Source: Gymnodinialimonas sp. 57CJ19
GTDB lineage: Bacteria; Pseudomonadota; Alphaproteobacteria; Rhodobacterales; Rhodobacteraceae
Reading direction: 5' to 3'
DNA length: 64,000 nt
Assembly (NCBI RefSeq): GCF_038396845.1
Contig: NZ_CP151587.1
Location: 1,896,001 to 1,960,000, forward strand
Shown here: positions 35,408-44,265 of the stretch, piece after piece
How positions within the stretch are numbered: position 1 is the stretch's first letter
Layout: each line of letters begins with the position of its first letter
Notes under the pieces: generated by a model
What the model saw: the letters and a program-made list of their open reading frames with translations, nothing else
Told to the model about the DNA's origin: nothing
Database searches by the model: none
Program-made: the position numbers and the translations under genes

Positions 35408-36646
35408 TCAGGCGGCTGTTTCCAGCCCGAACGCATCGTGCAGGGCTTGCACGGCCAGTTCCATATACTTGCGGTCGATCAGGACCGAGACCTTGATCTC
35501 GGACGTGGTAATGACTTTGATGTTCACCCCTTCGTCACGCAGGGTCTGGAACATCTTCGCGGCAACGCCCGCGTGGCTACGCATGCCAATCCCCACGATG
35601 GAGACTTTAGCCACATCCGTATCGGCGATGAGGGAGGCGAAGTTGATATCACCCGCCGCTTTCGCGTCATCCATGGCTTTTTCGGCCCGGGCGACTTCGC
35701 CCACCGGGCAGGAGAAGGTCATATCGGTGATGCCGCCGTCGGAGATGTTCTGGACGATCATATCGACGTTCACGCCTGCCTCGGACAGGGGACCAAAAAT
35801 GGCGGCGGCGATGCCGGGTCGGTCCTCGACCGATTGCAGCGTCATCTTCGCTTCATCGCGGGAATAGGCGACGCCGGCTACTACGTTGGATTCCATGATC
35901 TCTTCCTCCGGGCAGACGAGGGTGCCGGCATCATCGGACGGCTCCTCAAACGATGACAGAACGCGCAGGCGCACGTTGAAGCGCATGGCCAGTTCGACCG
36001 AGCGCGTTTGCAGGACCTTGGCCCCGAGCGAGGCCAGCTCCAACATTTCCTCGAAAGCGATGCGGTCGAGCTTGCGGGCCTTGGTGGTGATGCGCGGATC
36101 GGTTGTATAGACGCCGTCCACATCGGTGTAGATATCGCAACGCTCGGCCCCGAAGGCCGCGGCGAAGGCCACAGCGGTGGTGTCAGAGCCGCCGCGCCCG
36201 AGGGTTGTGATGCGGCCCTCGGGCGAGATGCCCTGGAAGCCTGCCACCACGGCCACGCGCATGCCTTCGCCGAATTTGGCGTTCAGGTTGTCGGTCGGGA
36301 TTTCCTCGATCCGGGCGCTGGCGTGGGTGTCGGTGGTCAGCAGCGGCACTTGCCAGCCTTGCCAGCTGCGCGCCGGCACGTCCATGTCCTGCAATGTCAG
36401 CGCCATGAGGCCCGCGGTCACGTTCTCGCCCGAGGATACCACGGCGTCATATTCACGGGCATCGTAGAACTGGCCGGTTTCTTCGACATAGCCCACGAGC
36501 TTGTTGGTCTCTCCGGACATGGCCGAGACGATGACGATCACGTCATAGCCGTTTGCAACTTCGCGGCCGACGCGCTTGGCTGCGCGGCGGATGCGGTCGA
36601 GGGTTGCGACAGAGGTGCCGCCGAATTTCATCACCAGAAGGGGCAT
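35408..36646 (-). CDS. lysC: Aspartate kinase
   Basis: The 412-residue enzyme phosphorylates aspartate at the entry to lysine, threonine and methionine synthesis. The kinase motif VMKFGGTSV is at the N-terminus, with [14 protein letters not shown] and [16 protein letters not shown] next. Two ACT domains at the C-terminus ([17 protein letters not shown] and [19 protein letters not shown]) imply feedback control by lysine or threonine. Length fits the short monofunctional type. The start at 36646 ([10 protein letters not shown]) is the family start; an ATG four codons earlier is also in frame. Confidence 0.95.
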   Translation of the reverse strand: MPLLVMKFGGTSVATLDRIRRAAKRVGREVANGYDVIVIVSAMSGETNKLVGYVEETGQFYDAREYDAVVSSGENVTAGLMALTLQDMDVPARSWQGWQVPLLTTDTHASARIEEIPTDNLNAKFGEGMRVAVVAGFQGISPEGRITTLGRGGSDTTAVAFAAAFGAERCDIYTDVDGVYTTDPRITTKARKLDRIAFEEMLELASLGAKVLQTRSVELAMRFNVRLRVLSSFEEPSDDAGTLVCPEEEIMESNVVAGVAYSRDEAKMTLQSVEDRPGIAAAIFGPLSEAGVNVDMIVQNISDGGITDMTFSCPVGEVARAEKAMDDAKAAGDINFASLIADTDVAKVSIVGIGMRSHAGVAAKMFQTLRDEGVNIKVITTSEIKVSVLIDRKYMELAVQALHDAFGLETAA

Positions 36647-36820
36647 GATTGGTCCCATTGTTCAGTCGCGCACGGACTTACCCCTGTGGCGCCCCAAGGG
36701 CAAGCATGGGTTGGGACGGAAGCATGGGTGGACGAGGGGAGACAGGGTTTGACGAGAGGAGGCGGGGTCTGACGGGGCCAAGAGGGGACGAGAAGGACTG
36801 TCTGAGCGGAGGGTGCGGGA

Positions 36821-36889
36821 AGGGGGCCAGCCCCCTTTGCGCATCCGAGGGATGCGCATACCCCCGGAGGTGTATTTGCCAAGATGAAA
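36821..36889 (+). repeat. Dispersed intergenic repeat, copy 2, with two hairpins
   Basis: The region has an AGGGGG-CCAG-CCCCCT hairpin (36821-36836), a perfect 9-bp stem TGCGCATCC/GGATGCGCA with a 3-base loop (36838-36858), then CCCCC and the 23-base core GGAGGTGTATTTGCCAAGAT plus GAA (36866-36888). The core is identical to copy 1 at 16287-16309. It lies in the 260-bp gap between lysC and the alkD-like gene, otherwise without a gene. Confidence 0.75.
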
Positions 36890-36906
36890 GAGCGGGCACG
36901 CGGGAT

Positions 36907-37590
36907 TCAGGGCAGGTAGCGGGCGGCCTCTTTGGCGGCGAAAGGTTTGAGGCGGGCGCCGTGGGTTTCCAGCCATCCGCGCGCGGCGTCTTGATCGCGT
37001 TTGGAGAGGTCACGCAGCCACCAGGCGATGGCCTTCTGGATGAACCATTCGGGGTCTTCTGCGAGAGTTTCAGCCCATCCCAGCACGCGGGTGCGGGCGG
37101 CTTGTTCGGTGGCGGACGGGTGGCGGGATTTAAGAAATGGCTGGGTGAAGACGAAGGCGGCGCGGCGGGTCCACATGTGATCGGAGTGTGTCCATACCTC
37201 GAGCTGATCGAGGCGGCTGGGATCTTGGATCAGACGTTTCTGGCCGCCTTGGGCGACGGCGTCAGCGATGGCCCAGGAATCGAACTGGGGCACGCAAGAG
37301 GCGATCCATTCCCAAGCCGCTTGATCGTCGGGACGCATCCGGGCTTGCAGGAACAGTTTTCCGGCGGCGATGCGGGCCTCAAAAATATCGGTGTCCCAAA
37401 GGGATTGAGCCAGCGCGACGAGGTCATCGTGATCCGCTGCTGTTTTGCGCCATTGGGTGGCAAGGTCGCCCGTCACGGCGTTGGAAAGGCCCAGGTATTC
37501 CCGGTCAGCCTTGTGATAGGCGGCCATTCCGGCGGCCTTTTCCGGGTCCGCATGGGCTCGGAGGGTTTGGAGGGCGTCATCAATGTTCAT
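36907..37590 (-). CDS. DNA alkylation repair protein (AlkD-like HEAT-repeat glycosylase)
   Basis: The 227-residue helical protein matches the AlkD/AlkC-type family. Segments include YLGLSNAVTGDLATQWRK, ADAVAQGGQKRLIQD, HMWTRRAAFVFTQPFLK and a final WFIQKAIAWWLRDLSKRD motif typical of the family. Such enzymes excise alkylated purines. The start at 37590 overlaps the stop of the GNAT gene (ATGA), placing it at the end of the glmU-glmS-GNAT unit. Confidence 0.85.
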   Translation of the reverse strand: MNIDDALQTLRAHADPEKAAGMAAYHKADREYLGLSNAVTGDLATQWRKTAADHDDLVALAQSLWDTDIFEARIAAGKLFLQARMRPDDQAAWEWIASCVPQFDSWAIADAVAQGGQKRLIQDPSRLDQLEVWTHSDHMWTRRAAFVFTQPFLKSRHPSATEQAARTRVLGWAETLAEDPEWFIQKAIAWWLRDLSKRDQDAARGWLETHGARLKPFAAKEAARYLP

Positions 37591-38192
37591 CGGGGTTTCG
37601 CGATCTGCCAATCAAGGTGGGTGCGCACGACGGGCCATTCCGGGGCGGTGATGGAATAGACGGCAGTGTCACGGATCGTGCCATTGGGGCTGCGCATATG
37701 GGCGCGAAGAAGGCCGTCGAACTGCGCGCCCAACCGTTCAATGGCCCGGCGCGATTGCTGGTTCAACCGGTGGGTGCGGAATTCCACGGCGAGGCAATTC
37801 CAAACCTCGAACGCATGGGTGAGGAGCAAGCGTTTGGCCTCGGTATTCAGGGGGCCGCGTTGGGCCGTAGGGGCGATCCAGGTGGCGCCTATTTCGACAC
37901 GCGGGGTGCCATGGTCGATGTTCAGAAAGGTGGTCATGCCGATGGGGGTTCCGCTGGCATCCACTTGGGTGAAGGGGATCATGGTGCCCGCGTCACGTGC
38001 GCCCAAGCGGCGGTCGATCTCGGCGGTCATCCCTTCAGCCGACGGAATGTTGGTGTACCACAGGTGATGCAGACTGGCGCTGCTGCTGGCCGCGGCCAGG
38101 GCATCGTGGTGGTCGTGGCTTAGCGGCACGAGGCTGACGTGCTGACCCTTGAGCGTCAGGTCGGTGGGGCCAAGGCGGGCGGAGGCGATCAT
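37587..38192 (-). CDS. GNAT family N-acetyltransferase (RimJ/RimL type)
   Basis: The 201-residue protein reads LTLKGQHVSLVPLSHDHHDAL at the start, then IGMTTFLNIDHGTPRVEIGATWI and an AcCoA-binding region IAPTAQRGPLNTEAKRLLL. The final part, LAVEFRTHRLNQQSRRAIERLGAQ, is characteristic of RimJ/RimL-type acetyltransferases. The acceptor is unknown. The start at 38192 overlaps the glmS stop (ATGA) and the end overlaps the alkD-like start, so it is coupled on both sides. Confidence 0.88.
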   Translation of the reverse strand: MIASARLGPTDLTLKGQHVSLVPLSHDHHDALAAASSSASLHHLWYTNIPSAEGMTAEIDRRLGARDAGTMIPFTQVDASGTPIGMTTFLNIDHGTPRVEIGATWIAPTAQRGPLNTEAKRLLLTHAFEVWNCLAVEFRTHRLNQQSRRAIERLGAQFDGLLRAHMRSPNGTIRDTAVYSITAPEWPVVRTHLDWQIAKPR

Positions 38193-39997
38193 TCCACCGT
38201 CACAGACTTCGCCAGATTGCGCGGTTGGTCCACGTCCGTGCCTTTGTGAAGCGCCGTATGATAAGCGATCAACTGGGCGGCCACGGCGTAAAGCATGGGG
38301 GCCAGAACCGGGTTCACTTTCGGCATGACGAGAGTGGCCCATGTGCCGTCACCGGCCTGTTCCGCGCCTTCGACATCGGTCACCAGCCAGACCTGACCAT
38401 CGCGGGCCATGACCTCTTGCATGTTAGAGATTGTCTTGTCGAACAGCGCGTCTTTGGGGGCGAACACGATCACAGGAACTGATTTGTCGATCAAGGCGAT
38501 GGGGCCGTGCTTCAACTCTCCACTCGCGTAGCCTTCGGCGTGGATGTAGCTGATTTCCTTCAGTTTCAACGCCCCTTCCATGGCGAGCGGGAACATCGCG
38601 CCGCGCCCTAGAAACAGAACTGACGAAGCCTCGGCCAGCCTCGCGGTGTGGGTGGCAATCTTGCTTTCCAGTGCCAACGCCTGATTGATCAGGCCGGGCA
38701 TGCCGCGCAGGGTTGCCAGCAGTTCTGCCGCGCGTTTGGCGTCGATCTTGCCCCGCTGGCGCGCGGCAAAAATGGCAAGGTTTGCCAGTACGCCCAATTG
38801 ATTCATGAAGGCCTTGGTGGAGGCAACGCCCACCTCTACGCCCGCCAAGATCGGCAGGGCCAAATCTGATTCGCGCGCGATGGAGGAGCCGGGCACGTTC
38901 ACCACAGACACGACCCGATCCACCTTTTCTGATACATAGCGCAGCGCGGCGAGCGTGTCGGCAGTTTCGCCCGATTGGCTGACAAAAAGGGCGGTCGCCT
39001 TGTCAGAGACCGGCGGTTCCCGGTAGCGGAATTCCGAGGCGATATCGACATCGCAAGGGATGCCCGCGATCTGTTCGAACCAGTATTTCGCCACGGCGCA
39101 GGCGTAGTAGGCGGTGCCACAGGCCACAAAGATCATCCGGTCGGTCTGGGTGAAATCCAGCGTCTCGGGCAAGGCGACTTCGCCGTCCACCAAGTAGTGA
39201 CCCAGGCAATCGGCCAACACGACGGGCTGCTCAAAAATTTCTTTCGCCATAAAGTGCTTATGGCCGCCCTTGTCCAACTGCATGGACTGCGCGGGCACGT
39301 TTATCATCTCGCGGTTGGCCAGTTTCCCGTCGGCGTCGTAAATCTCTGCGCCAGCGCGCGTGACGAAGGCATAATCGCCTTCCTCCAGGTAGGTGATCTG
39401 GTTCGTCATTGGCCCAAGGGCGATGGCGTCAGAGCCAACGAACATCTCCCCTTTACCATGGCCAATCGCCAGTGGAGAGCCCATGCGCGCGGCGACAAGA
39501 AGATCCTCTTCGCCGTGGAACAGGAAGGCCAGCGCATAGGCGCCTTCAAGATGTTTAAGGGTTTCGACGGCGGCTTCACGGGGCGACAGGCCCTTATCGA
39601 GGAAGTCTTCGCACAGCTGCGCCACGGTCTCCGTATCGGTTTGGGATACGAAAGTGCGGTGCCCTAGACCGTCACGGAGCTCCTTAAAGTTTTCAATGAT
39701 ACCGTTATGAACAACGGCCACGCGGCCCGCTTGGTGGGGGTGTGCGTTGGCCACAGTCGGCCCGCCATGGGTGGCCCACCTTGTGTGGCCGATGCCTGAT
39801 TTTCCCGCCAAAGGCTCATGCACAAGAGTGTCGGACAGGTTCACCAATTTCCCCACGGCGCGGCGGCGATCCAGAACGCCGGCTTGTACCGTAGCAATCC
39901 CGGCGCTGTCATAACCGCGATATTCCAGACGCTTCAGCGCTTCAACAAGGATCGGTGCAACCTCGTGGTTGCCCAGAACACCAACGATTCCACACAT
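38189..39997 (-). CDS. glmS: Glutamine-fructose-6-phosphate aminotransferase (isomerizing)
   Basis: The 602-residue enzyme makes glucosamine-6-phosphate for cell-wall and LPS precursors. The N-terminal glutaminase domain has the nucleophile Cys2 (MCGIVGVLG) and GIGHTRWATHGGP. Two SIS sugar-isomerase domains follow (SQSGETADTLAAL, ERASSVLF-like region, and SGELKHGPIALID), ending in NLAKSVTVE. It follows glmU by 3 bp, so both enzymes of UDP-GlcNAc synthesis come from one transcript. Confidence 0.97.
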   Translation of the reverse strand: MCGIVGVLGNHEVAPILVEALKRLEYRGYDSAGIATVQAGVLDRRRAVGKLVNLSDTLVHEPLAGKSGIGHTRWATHGGPTVANAHPHQAGRVAVVHNGIIENFKELRDGLGHRTFVSQTDTETVAQLCEDFLDKGLSPREAAVETLKHLEGAYALAFLFHGEEDLLVAARMGSPLAIGHGKGEMFVGSDAIALGPMTNQITYLEEGDYAFVTRAGAEIYDADGKLANREMINVPAQSMQLDKGGHKHFMAKEIFEQPVVLADCLGHYLVDGEVALPETLDFTQTDRMIFVACGTAYYACAVAKYWFEQIAGIPCDVDIASEFRYREPPVSDKATALFVSQSGETADTLAALRYVSEKVDRVVSVVNVPGSSIARESDLALPILAGVEVGVASTKAFMNQLGVLANLAIFAARQRGKIDAKRAAELLATLRGMPGLINQALALESKIATHTARLAEASSVLFLGRGAMFPLAMEGALKLKEISYIHAEGYASGELKHGPIALIDKSVPVIVFAPKDALFDKTISNMQEVMARDGQVWLVTDVEGAEQAGDGTWATLVMPKVNPVLAPMLYAVAAQLIAYHTALHKGTDVDQPRNLAKSVTVE

Positions 39998-40000
39998 GGG

Positions 40001-41365
40001 TTAATCCTTTGACTTTGCGGCTTTAATGGCTTTGAGCCGGTTGCGCAGCTTGACCGCTAGACCGGTTTTATTCACTTGTTTGGCGCGACTAATGGCCAAA
40101 GCGCCGTTTGGAATGTGGTCGGTGATGGTGGAGCCGCTGGCAGTCATCGCCTCGATCCCGACGGTTACGGGGGCCACCAGCATTGTGTCCGATCCGATGA
40201 AGGCATCGGCGCCGATCGTGGTGCGATGTTTCATGAAACCGTCGTAGTTACAGGTCACCGTGCCCGCGCCGATATTTGCTCGCTCTCCCACGAAAGCATC
40301 CCCGATATAGGACAGGTGATTAACCTTCGCGCCCTCGGAAATCTCGGCGGCTTTGACTTCCACGAAATTGCCGATTTTGGCGTTGTTTCCAATTTCTGCG
40401 CCGGGGCGCAGGCGGGCATAGGGGCCGACGACGGCACCCGCGCTGACGTGGCAGCCTTCCAGATGAGAAAACGCGCGGATCTGCGCGCCGGACTCTACCG
40501 ACACATCGGGGCCGAAGACCACATAGGGCTCGATCACCGCATCGCGTCCGATATGGGTGTCGAGCGCGAAATGAACCGTATCGGGGGCCTGCATCGTTAC
40601 GCCCGCGTCGACCAACTCGGCCCGGCGTTGGGCCTGAAACTGCGCCTCGGCACGAACCAGTTCAGCGCGTGAGTTGATGCCGATTGTCTCGGACGGGTCA
40701 CAGGCAATGGCGGTGGCGGTCAACCCGGCCTTGTTGGCCAGTTCCGGCACATCCGTCAGGTAGTATTCGCCCGAGGCATTGTCGTTGGTGATCTGCTTTA
40801 GCAGGCCCATCAACGTGCCTGCATCGGCGCAGAGAACGCCGGAATTGCAAAAGGTGATCGCCCGCTCGTCGGCGTCGGCGTCCTTATATTCCACGATTTT
40901 TTGCAAGGCGTCGCCGTCCATGACCAAGCGGCCATAACGGCCCGGATCATCGGGGCGGAAGCCGAGCATCACAACGTCATGAGCGTTCCGCGCGATCCGC
41001 ATGGCTTGCAATGTTTCGGGCGTGAAGAACGGACTGTCTCCGTAAAGGACCATTGCGTCACCGTCGAAACCGTCCAACGCCTCGGCGGCTTGCAGGACGG
41101 CGTGGCCGGTGCCCAGTTGCGGCGACTGGCGTACGGTCACGGCCTCTGGCGCGATGTCTTGCAAAGTGGCCTCCACCTGTTCTGCCCCATGCCCGGTGAT
41201 GACAATCAAACGCGCCGGCTCCAGCGCCGTGCCCGCCGCGATCGTATGGGCCACCAAGGGCGCTGCCCCCAGCGGATGCAACGGCTTGGGCAGATCAGAG
41301 TTCATCCGCGTGCCTGCGCCAGCGGCGAGCACGATCAGGGCAAGGGGGCGAGATGTGGCCTGCAT
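40001..41365 (-). CDS. glmU: Bifunctional UDP-N-acetylglucosamine pyrophosphorylase / glucosamine-1-phosphate acetyltransferase
   Basis: The 454-residue enzyme acetylates GlcN-1-P and then makes UDP-GlcNAc. The N-terminal uridylyltransferase domain has LAAGAGTRMNSDLPKPLHPLG and VLYGDSPFF. The C-terminal left-handed beta-helix has hexapeptide repeats from about residue 260, including GNFVEVKAAEISEGAKVNHL and IGAGTVTCNYDG. An AAAGGAAAG ribosome site precedes the ATG. It is the first gene of the glmU-glmS-GNAT-alkD unit and is divergent from the HAD phosphatase gene. Confidence 0.97.
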   Translation of the reverse strand: MQATSRPLALIVLAAGAGTRMNSDLPKPLHPLGAAPLVAHTIAAGTALEPARLIVITGHGAEQVEATLQDIAPEAVTVRQSPQLGTGHAVLQAAEALDGFDGDAMVLYGDSPFFTPETLQAMRIARNAHDVVMLGFRPDDPGRYGRLVMDGDALQKIVEYKDADADERAITFCNSGVLCADAGTLMGLLKQITNDNASGEYYLTDVPELANKAGLTATAIACDPSETIGINSRAELVRAEAQFQAQRRAELVDAGVTMQAPDTVHFALDTHIGRDAVIEPYVVFGPDVSVESGAQIRAFSHLEGCHVSAGAVVGPYARLRPGAEIGNNAKIGNFVEVKAAEISEGAKVNHLSYIGDAFVGERANIGAGTVTCNYDGFMKHRTTIGADAFIGSDTMLVAPVTVGIEAMTASGSTITDHIPNGALAISRAKQVNKTGLAVKLRNRLKAIKAAKSKD

Positions 41366-41497
41366 GAAACGTCTTTCCTTTGCGTTTGCTGCCTATTAAC
41401 CGTGCATTGACCTCGGGCATAGCCCCGATACGTTCAATTTGACCGACAAGCTGTAATAGCTGTGGGCGGAATAATGCCGATAGGGCTTGGGGTTTTG

Positions 41498-42163
41498 ATG
41501 CGAACAGTGGTTTTTGATCTGGATGGAACGTTGGCCGACACGGCGGGCGACCTGATTGCCTCGGCGAATGCGGCGCTTGCTGAACTGGGCCATCCGCCGC
41601 AATTGGTCATGGGCCAAGACGATGCCACTGCCTTTGCGGGCGGACGTGCGATGTTGCGGTTGGCCGCACAGCGCATGGGGATTGCGGAAGCCGAAGCCTT
41701 GGCCGATGCCGGGTACCAACCCCTTTTGGCTGCCTATGGGCGCGATATCGACGTGCATACCACGCTATACGACGGCGCCGTCGCAGCCGTAGACCGTTTG
41801 CGGGCGCGGGGCGATGCGACAGGCATTTGTACCAATAAACCCGAGGGGTTAGCCGTTAATCTGATCGCCCGTCTTGGCTTGACCGAGCGTTTTCCTGCCC
41901 TGATCGGAGCCGATACCCTGCCCACGCGCAAGCCCTCTGCGGCCCCGCTGAATGAGACGATCGCGCGCCTGGGCGGTGACATGTCGCAAGCGGTCTTGAT
42001 TGGGGATACGATCACCGACCGGCAGACAGCGCAGGCGGCGGGCATCCCCTGCATCCTCGTGACATTCGGGCCAACGGGCCGTGATGTAGAGGCGTTGAAC
42101 CCAGAAGGGTTGCTGGATCACTACGACGATCTGGAGCGCGTGATCGACGAAGTTCTGGCCTGA
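41498..42163 (+). CDS. HAD family phosphatase (phosphoglycolate phosphatase-like)
   Basis: The 221-residue protein has HAD motif I VVFDLDGTLADT (nucleophile D7, acid D9), motif II at ICTNKP, motif III lysine in LPTRKPSAAP and motif IV IGDTITDRQTAQAAG. It resembles Gph, which removes phosphoglycolate, but related HADs act on other sugar phosphates. The start at 41498 (MRTVVFD) fits the family; in-frame ATGs at 41474 and 41462 add a short tail. The DegT aminotransferase gene starts 57 bp after its stop. Confidence 0.87.
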   Translation: MRTVVFDLDGTLADTAGDLIASANAALAELGHPPQLVMGQDDATAFAGGRAMLRLAAQRMGIAEAEALADAGYQPLLAAYGRDIDVHTTLYDGAVAAVDRLRARGDATGICTNKPEGLAVNLIARLGLTERFPALIGADTLPTRKPSAAPLNETIARLGGDMSQAVLIGDTITDRQTAQAAGIPCILVTFGPTGRDVEALNPEGLLDHYDDLERVIDEVLA

Positions 42164-42220
42164 TTGGCGAACTGCGTTTCGCCCATTGACGCGGGCGGGC
42201 GGGCGCTCAATCTTAGTGCC

Positions 42221-43420
42221 ATGAGCAAAACGATTTTTACCGGCAATTTCACTCAGCAGGAGCCGATCCCCGAAGCCGCGATAGACGCGGCGGTCGCGGT
42301 CATGCGCTCGGGTCGGCTGCATCGCTACAACACGGCCCCCGGCGACGACGGAGAGGTCGCGCACCTGGAGCAGGAATTTGCGGAAGCGGTCGGGGCGAAA
42401 TACTGCCTCGCCGTGGCGTCGGGCGGCTACGCCATGGGCGCGGCGCTGCGGGCGGTGGGGGTTGGACCGGGCGACAAAGTGTTGACCAACGGCTTCACCT
42501 TGGCGCCCGTGCCGGGGGCAATAGCGGCAGTGAACGCGGTACCCATCTATGTCGAGGTAACCGACGCACTGACCATAGACCTTGATGATTTGTCTGCGAA
42601 AGCAAAGGCTTCCGGGGCGAACGTGCTTCTGCTTAGCCACATGCGCGGGCATCTGTGCGACATGGATCGCCTGATGGAGATTTGTGACGCCGCGGGTGTG
42701 ATGGTGATCGAGGATTGCGCCCACACAATGGGCGGCGCTTGGCGCGGTGTGCCATCGGGCAGGCATGGGCTGTTCGGTTGCTATTCCACCCAGACCTACA
42801 AGCACCTCAATTCGGGCGAGGGGGGACTTCTGGTTACCGATGACGCCCTGATGATGGCGAAAGCGATCATGTTATCAGGGTCTTACATGCTGTTTGAACG
42901 TCACAAAGCGGCCCCTCCGGCCGAGGCGTTTTCGCAGGTGAAATACGTGACCCCCAACGTGTCGGGCCGGATGGATAACTTGCGTGCCGCGATCCTTCGG
43001 CCTCAGTTGGCGGATTTGCCAGCGCAGGTCGCGCGGTGGAACGCGCTGTACCGTGCGGTGGAAGAGGGGCTGCGCAACACGCCGGGCCTGCAAGTCATTG
43101 AAAGACCAGAAGAAGAGAGCATCGTAGGGTCTTCCATTCAGGTGCTGGTGCCGGGGATTTCGGCGTCACAGATCGAGGCCGTGGTGGCGGGATGTCTGGC
43201 CCGCGGGGTAGAACTGAAGTGGTTTGGCGCGCCAGAGCCGGTGGCGTTCACATCAAGGTACGACAGTTGGCGCTATGCACCCGCGCAATCTTTACCCGAA
43301 ACGGACCGGATCTTGGCGGGGCTGTTGGACATGCGTTTGCCGCTGACCTTCTCGGTTGAAGATGCTGCGGTGATTGCAGAGATCATACGGGACGAAGTGC
43401 TGACGGCCCGCGCCGACTGA
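42221..43420 (+). CDS. DegT/DnrJ/EryC1/StrS family aminotransferase
   Basis: The 399-residue PLP enzyme has the nucleotide-sugar aminotransferase signatures: VASGGYAMGAALRAVGVGPGDKVLTN, VIEDCAHTMGGAWRG for the cofactor pocket, and the PLP lysine K194 in STQTYKHLNSGEGG. Members transfer an amino group to keto-sugars on nucleotide carriers, or to other ketones in antibiotic pathways. No nucleotide-sugar synthase is adjacent except glmU and glmS, about 1 kb away on the other strand. The substrate is open. The start at 42221 (MSKTIFTGNF) is chosen over a longer frame from 42164. Confidence 0.9.
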   Translation: MSKTIFTGNFTQQEPIPEAAIDAAVAVMRSGRLHRYNTAPGDDGEVAHLEQEFAEAVGAKYCLAVASGGYAMGAALRAVGVGPGDKVLTNGFTLAPVPGAIAAVNAVPIYVEVTDALTIDLDDLSAKAKASGANVLLLSHMRGHLCDMDRLMEICDAAGVMVIEDCAHTMGGAWRGVPSGRHGLFGCYSTQTYKHLNSGEGGLLVTDDALMMAKAIMLSGSYMLFERHKAAPPAEAFSQVKYVTPNVSGRMDNLRAAILRPQLADLPAQVARWNALYRAVEEGLRNTPGLQVIERPEEESIVGSSIQVLVPGISASQIEAVVAGCLARGVELKWFGAPEPVAFTSRYDSWRYAPAQSLPETDRILAGLLDMRLPLTFSVEDAAVIAEIIRDEVLTARAD

Positions 43421-43441
43421 GCCAAGCCATAGACCCACAAA

Positions 43442-43469
43442 AAAGCCCGCGTCTTTCGATGCGGGCTTT
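43442..43469. terminator. Bidirectional terminator
   Basis: AAAGCCCGC (43442-43450) pairs with GCGGGCTTT (43461-43469) around a 10-base loop, with A and T runs on the two sides. It separates the convergent DegT and outer-membrane protein genes. Confidence 0.8.
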
Positions 43470-43491
43470 GTCGTAAGTGATGTGGGTGGGC

Positions 43492-44082
43492 TTAGAAGTG
43501 CAGCGCGACCCCAAGGCCAACAGCGTTAGCGTCGATCTGGGCATCACCCGCAACACCGGGCAGGGTTCCTGCCTCGGGGTTCATGTGGGTGGATGTGTAA
43601 TCAAGGCGCACGGAAACCTGTTCGTTCAACAGCATCTCAACGCCAATCCCGTAAACAAGACCATCTGCGGAACCGTCGGTCGAAAGCGTGCCGGAGGCGC
43701 CGTAATTCACCATCTGGTATCCGAGCGAGCCATAAACCAGAGCGTTGCCAACAGCGTAGCCACCTCGCACCCGTGCATTCAACACGTTTTCGAACTCAAA
43801 GTCGGGGTTGCCGAGAGCTGTCTGAAAAGACGCAGGACCGCTCAATCCTACCTCTGCACCGACCACGAAGTTGTCGCCAACGGCGTAGTTATAACCGCCA
43901 TATGCGCCAAATCCTGTGCCCTCTTGCAGCGGAACCATCGAGGTGGAGTTATCAAACTCGGGCGAGATGATGTTGGTCGCGAAACCTGCATAGAAACCAG
44001 TCCATTGGCTGGCGTCTTGCGCGGCGGCGCCGGACGCGGAAAACGCGGTGGCGAGGGCGATGGCTGACAATGTGAAGCGCAT
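43492..44082 (-). CDS. Outer-membrane beta-barrel protein (Omp25/OmpA-barrel like)
   Basis: The 196-residue protein has a signal peptide (MRFTLSAIALATAFSASGAAAQ). A barrel of about eight strands follows, starting WTGFYAGFATNII and ending with the aromatic C-terminus GVALHF needed for outer-membrane insertion. Internal strands (GGYNYAVGDNFVVGAEVG, ARVRGGYAVGNALVYGSLGY) are as in small alphaproteobacterial porin-like proteins. AAAGGAC lies before the ATG. The length suits an eight-stranded structural barrel rather than a large porin. Confidence 0.85.
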   Translation of the reverse strand: MRFTLSAIALATAFSASGAAAQDASQWTGFYAGFATNIISPEFDNSTSMVPLQEGTGFGAYGGYNYAVGDNFVVGAEVGLSGPASFQTALGNPDFEFENVLNARVRGGYAVGNALVYGSLGYQMVNYGASGTLSTDGSADGLVYGIGVEMLLNEQVSVRLDYTSTHMNPEAGTLPGVAGDAQIDANAVGLGVALHF

Positions 44083-44265
44083 GGCGTGTCCTTTTACGAC
44101 CTTCAATCGGTGGCGGTGCTCGATTCCACCGGTTTCTTTTATATAACGGCAAGCCCTCTGCCTGAAAAGGGAGGCCACCAGCCCCATCCGTCCAATTCGG
44201 CGCATATGTGGCACATTCATCCCAGTGTGCCCGCCACAGGTTGAGACATCGTTAACGCAGCGTCC

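Noticed and set aside
35198..35410. Overlapping regulation between the small lipoprotein gene and lysC because their stops abut at TGATCA
   Set aside because: Tail-to-tail packing is frequent in this window (LysE/argP, argO/ptsP, aspS/response regulator), so the contact alone is not a sign of linked control.
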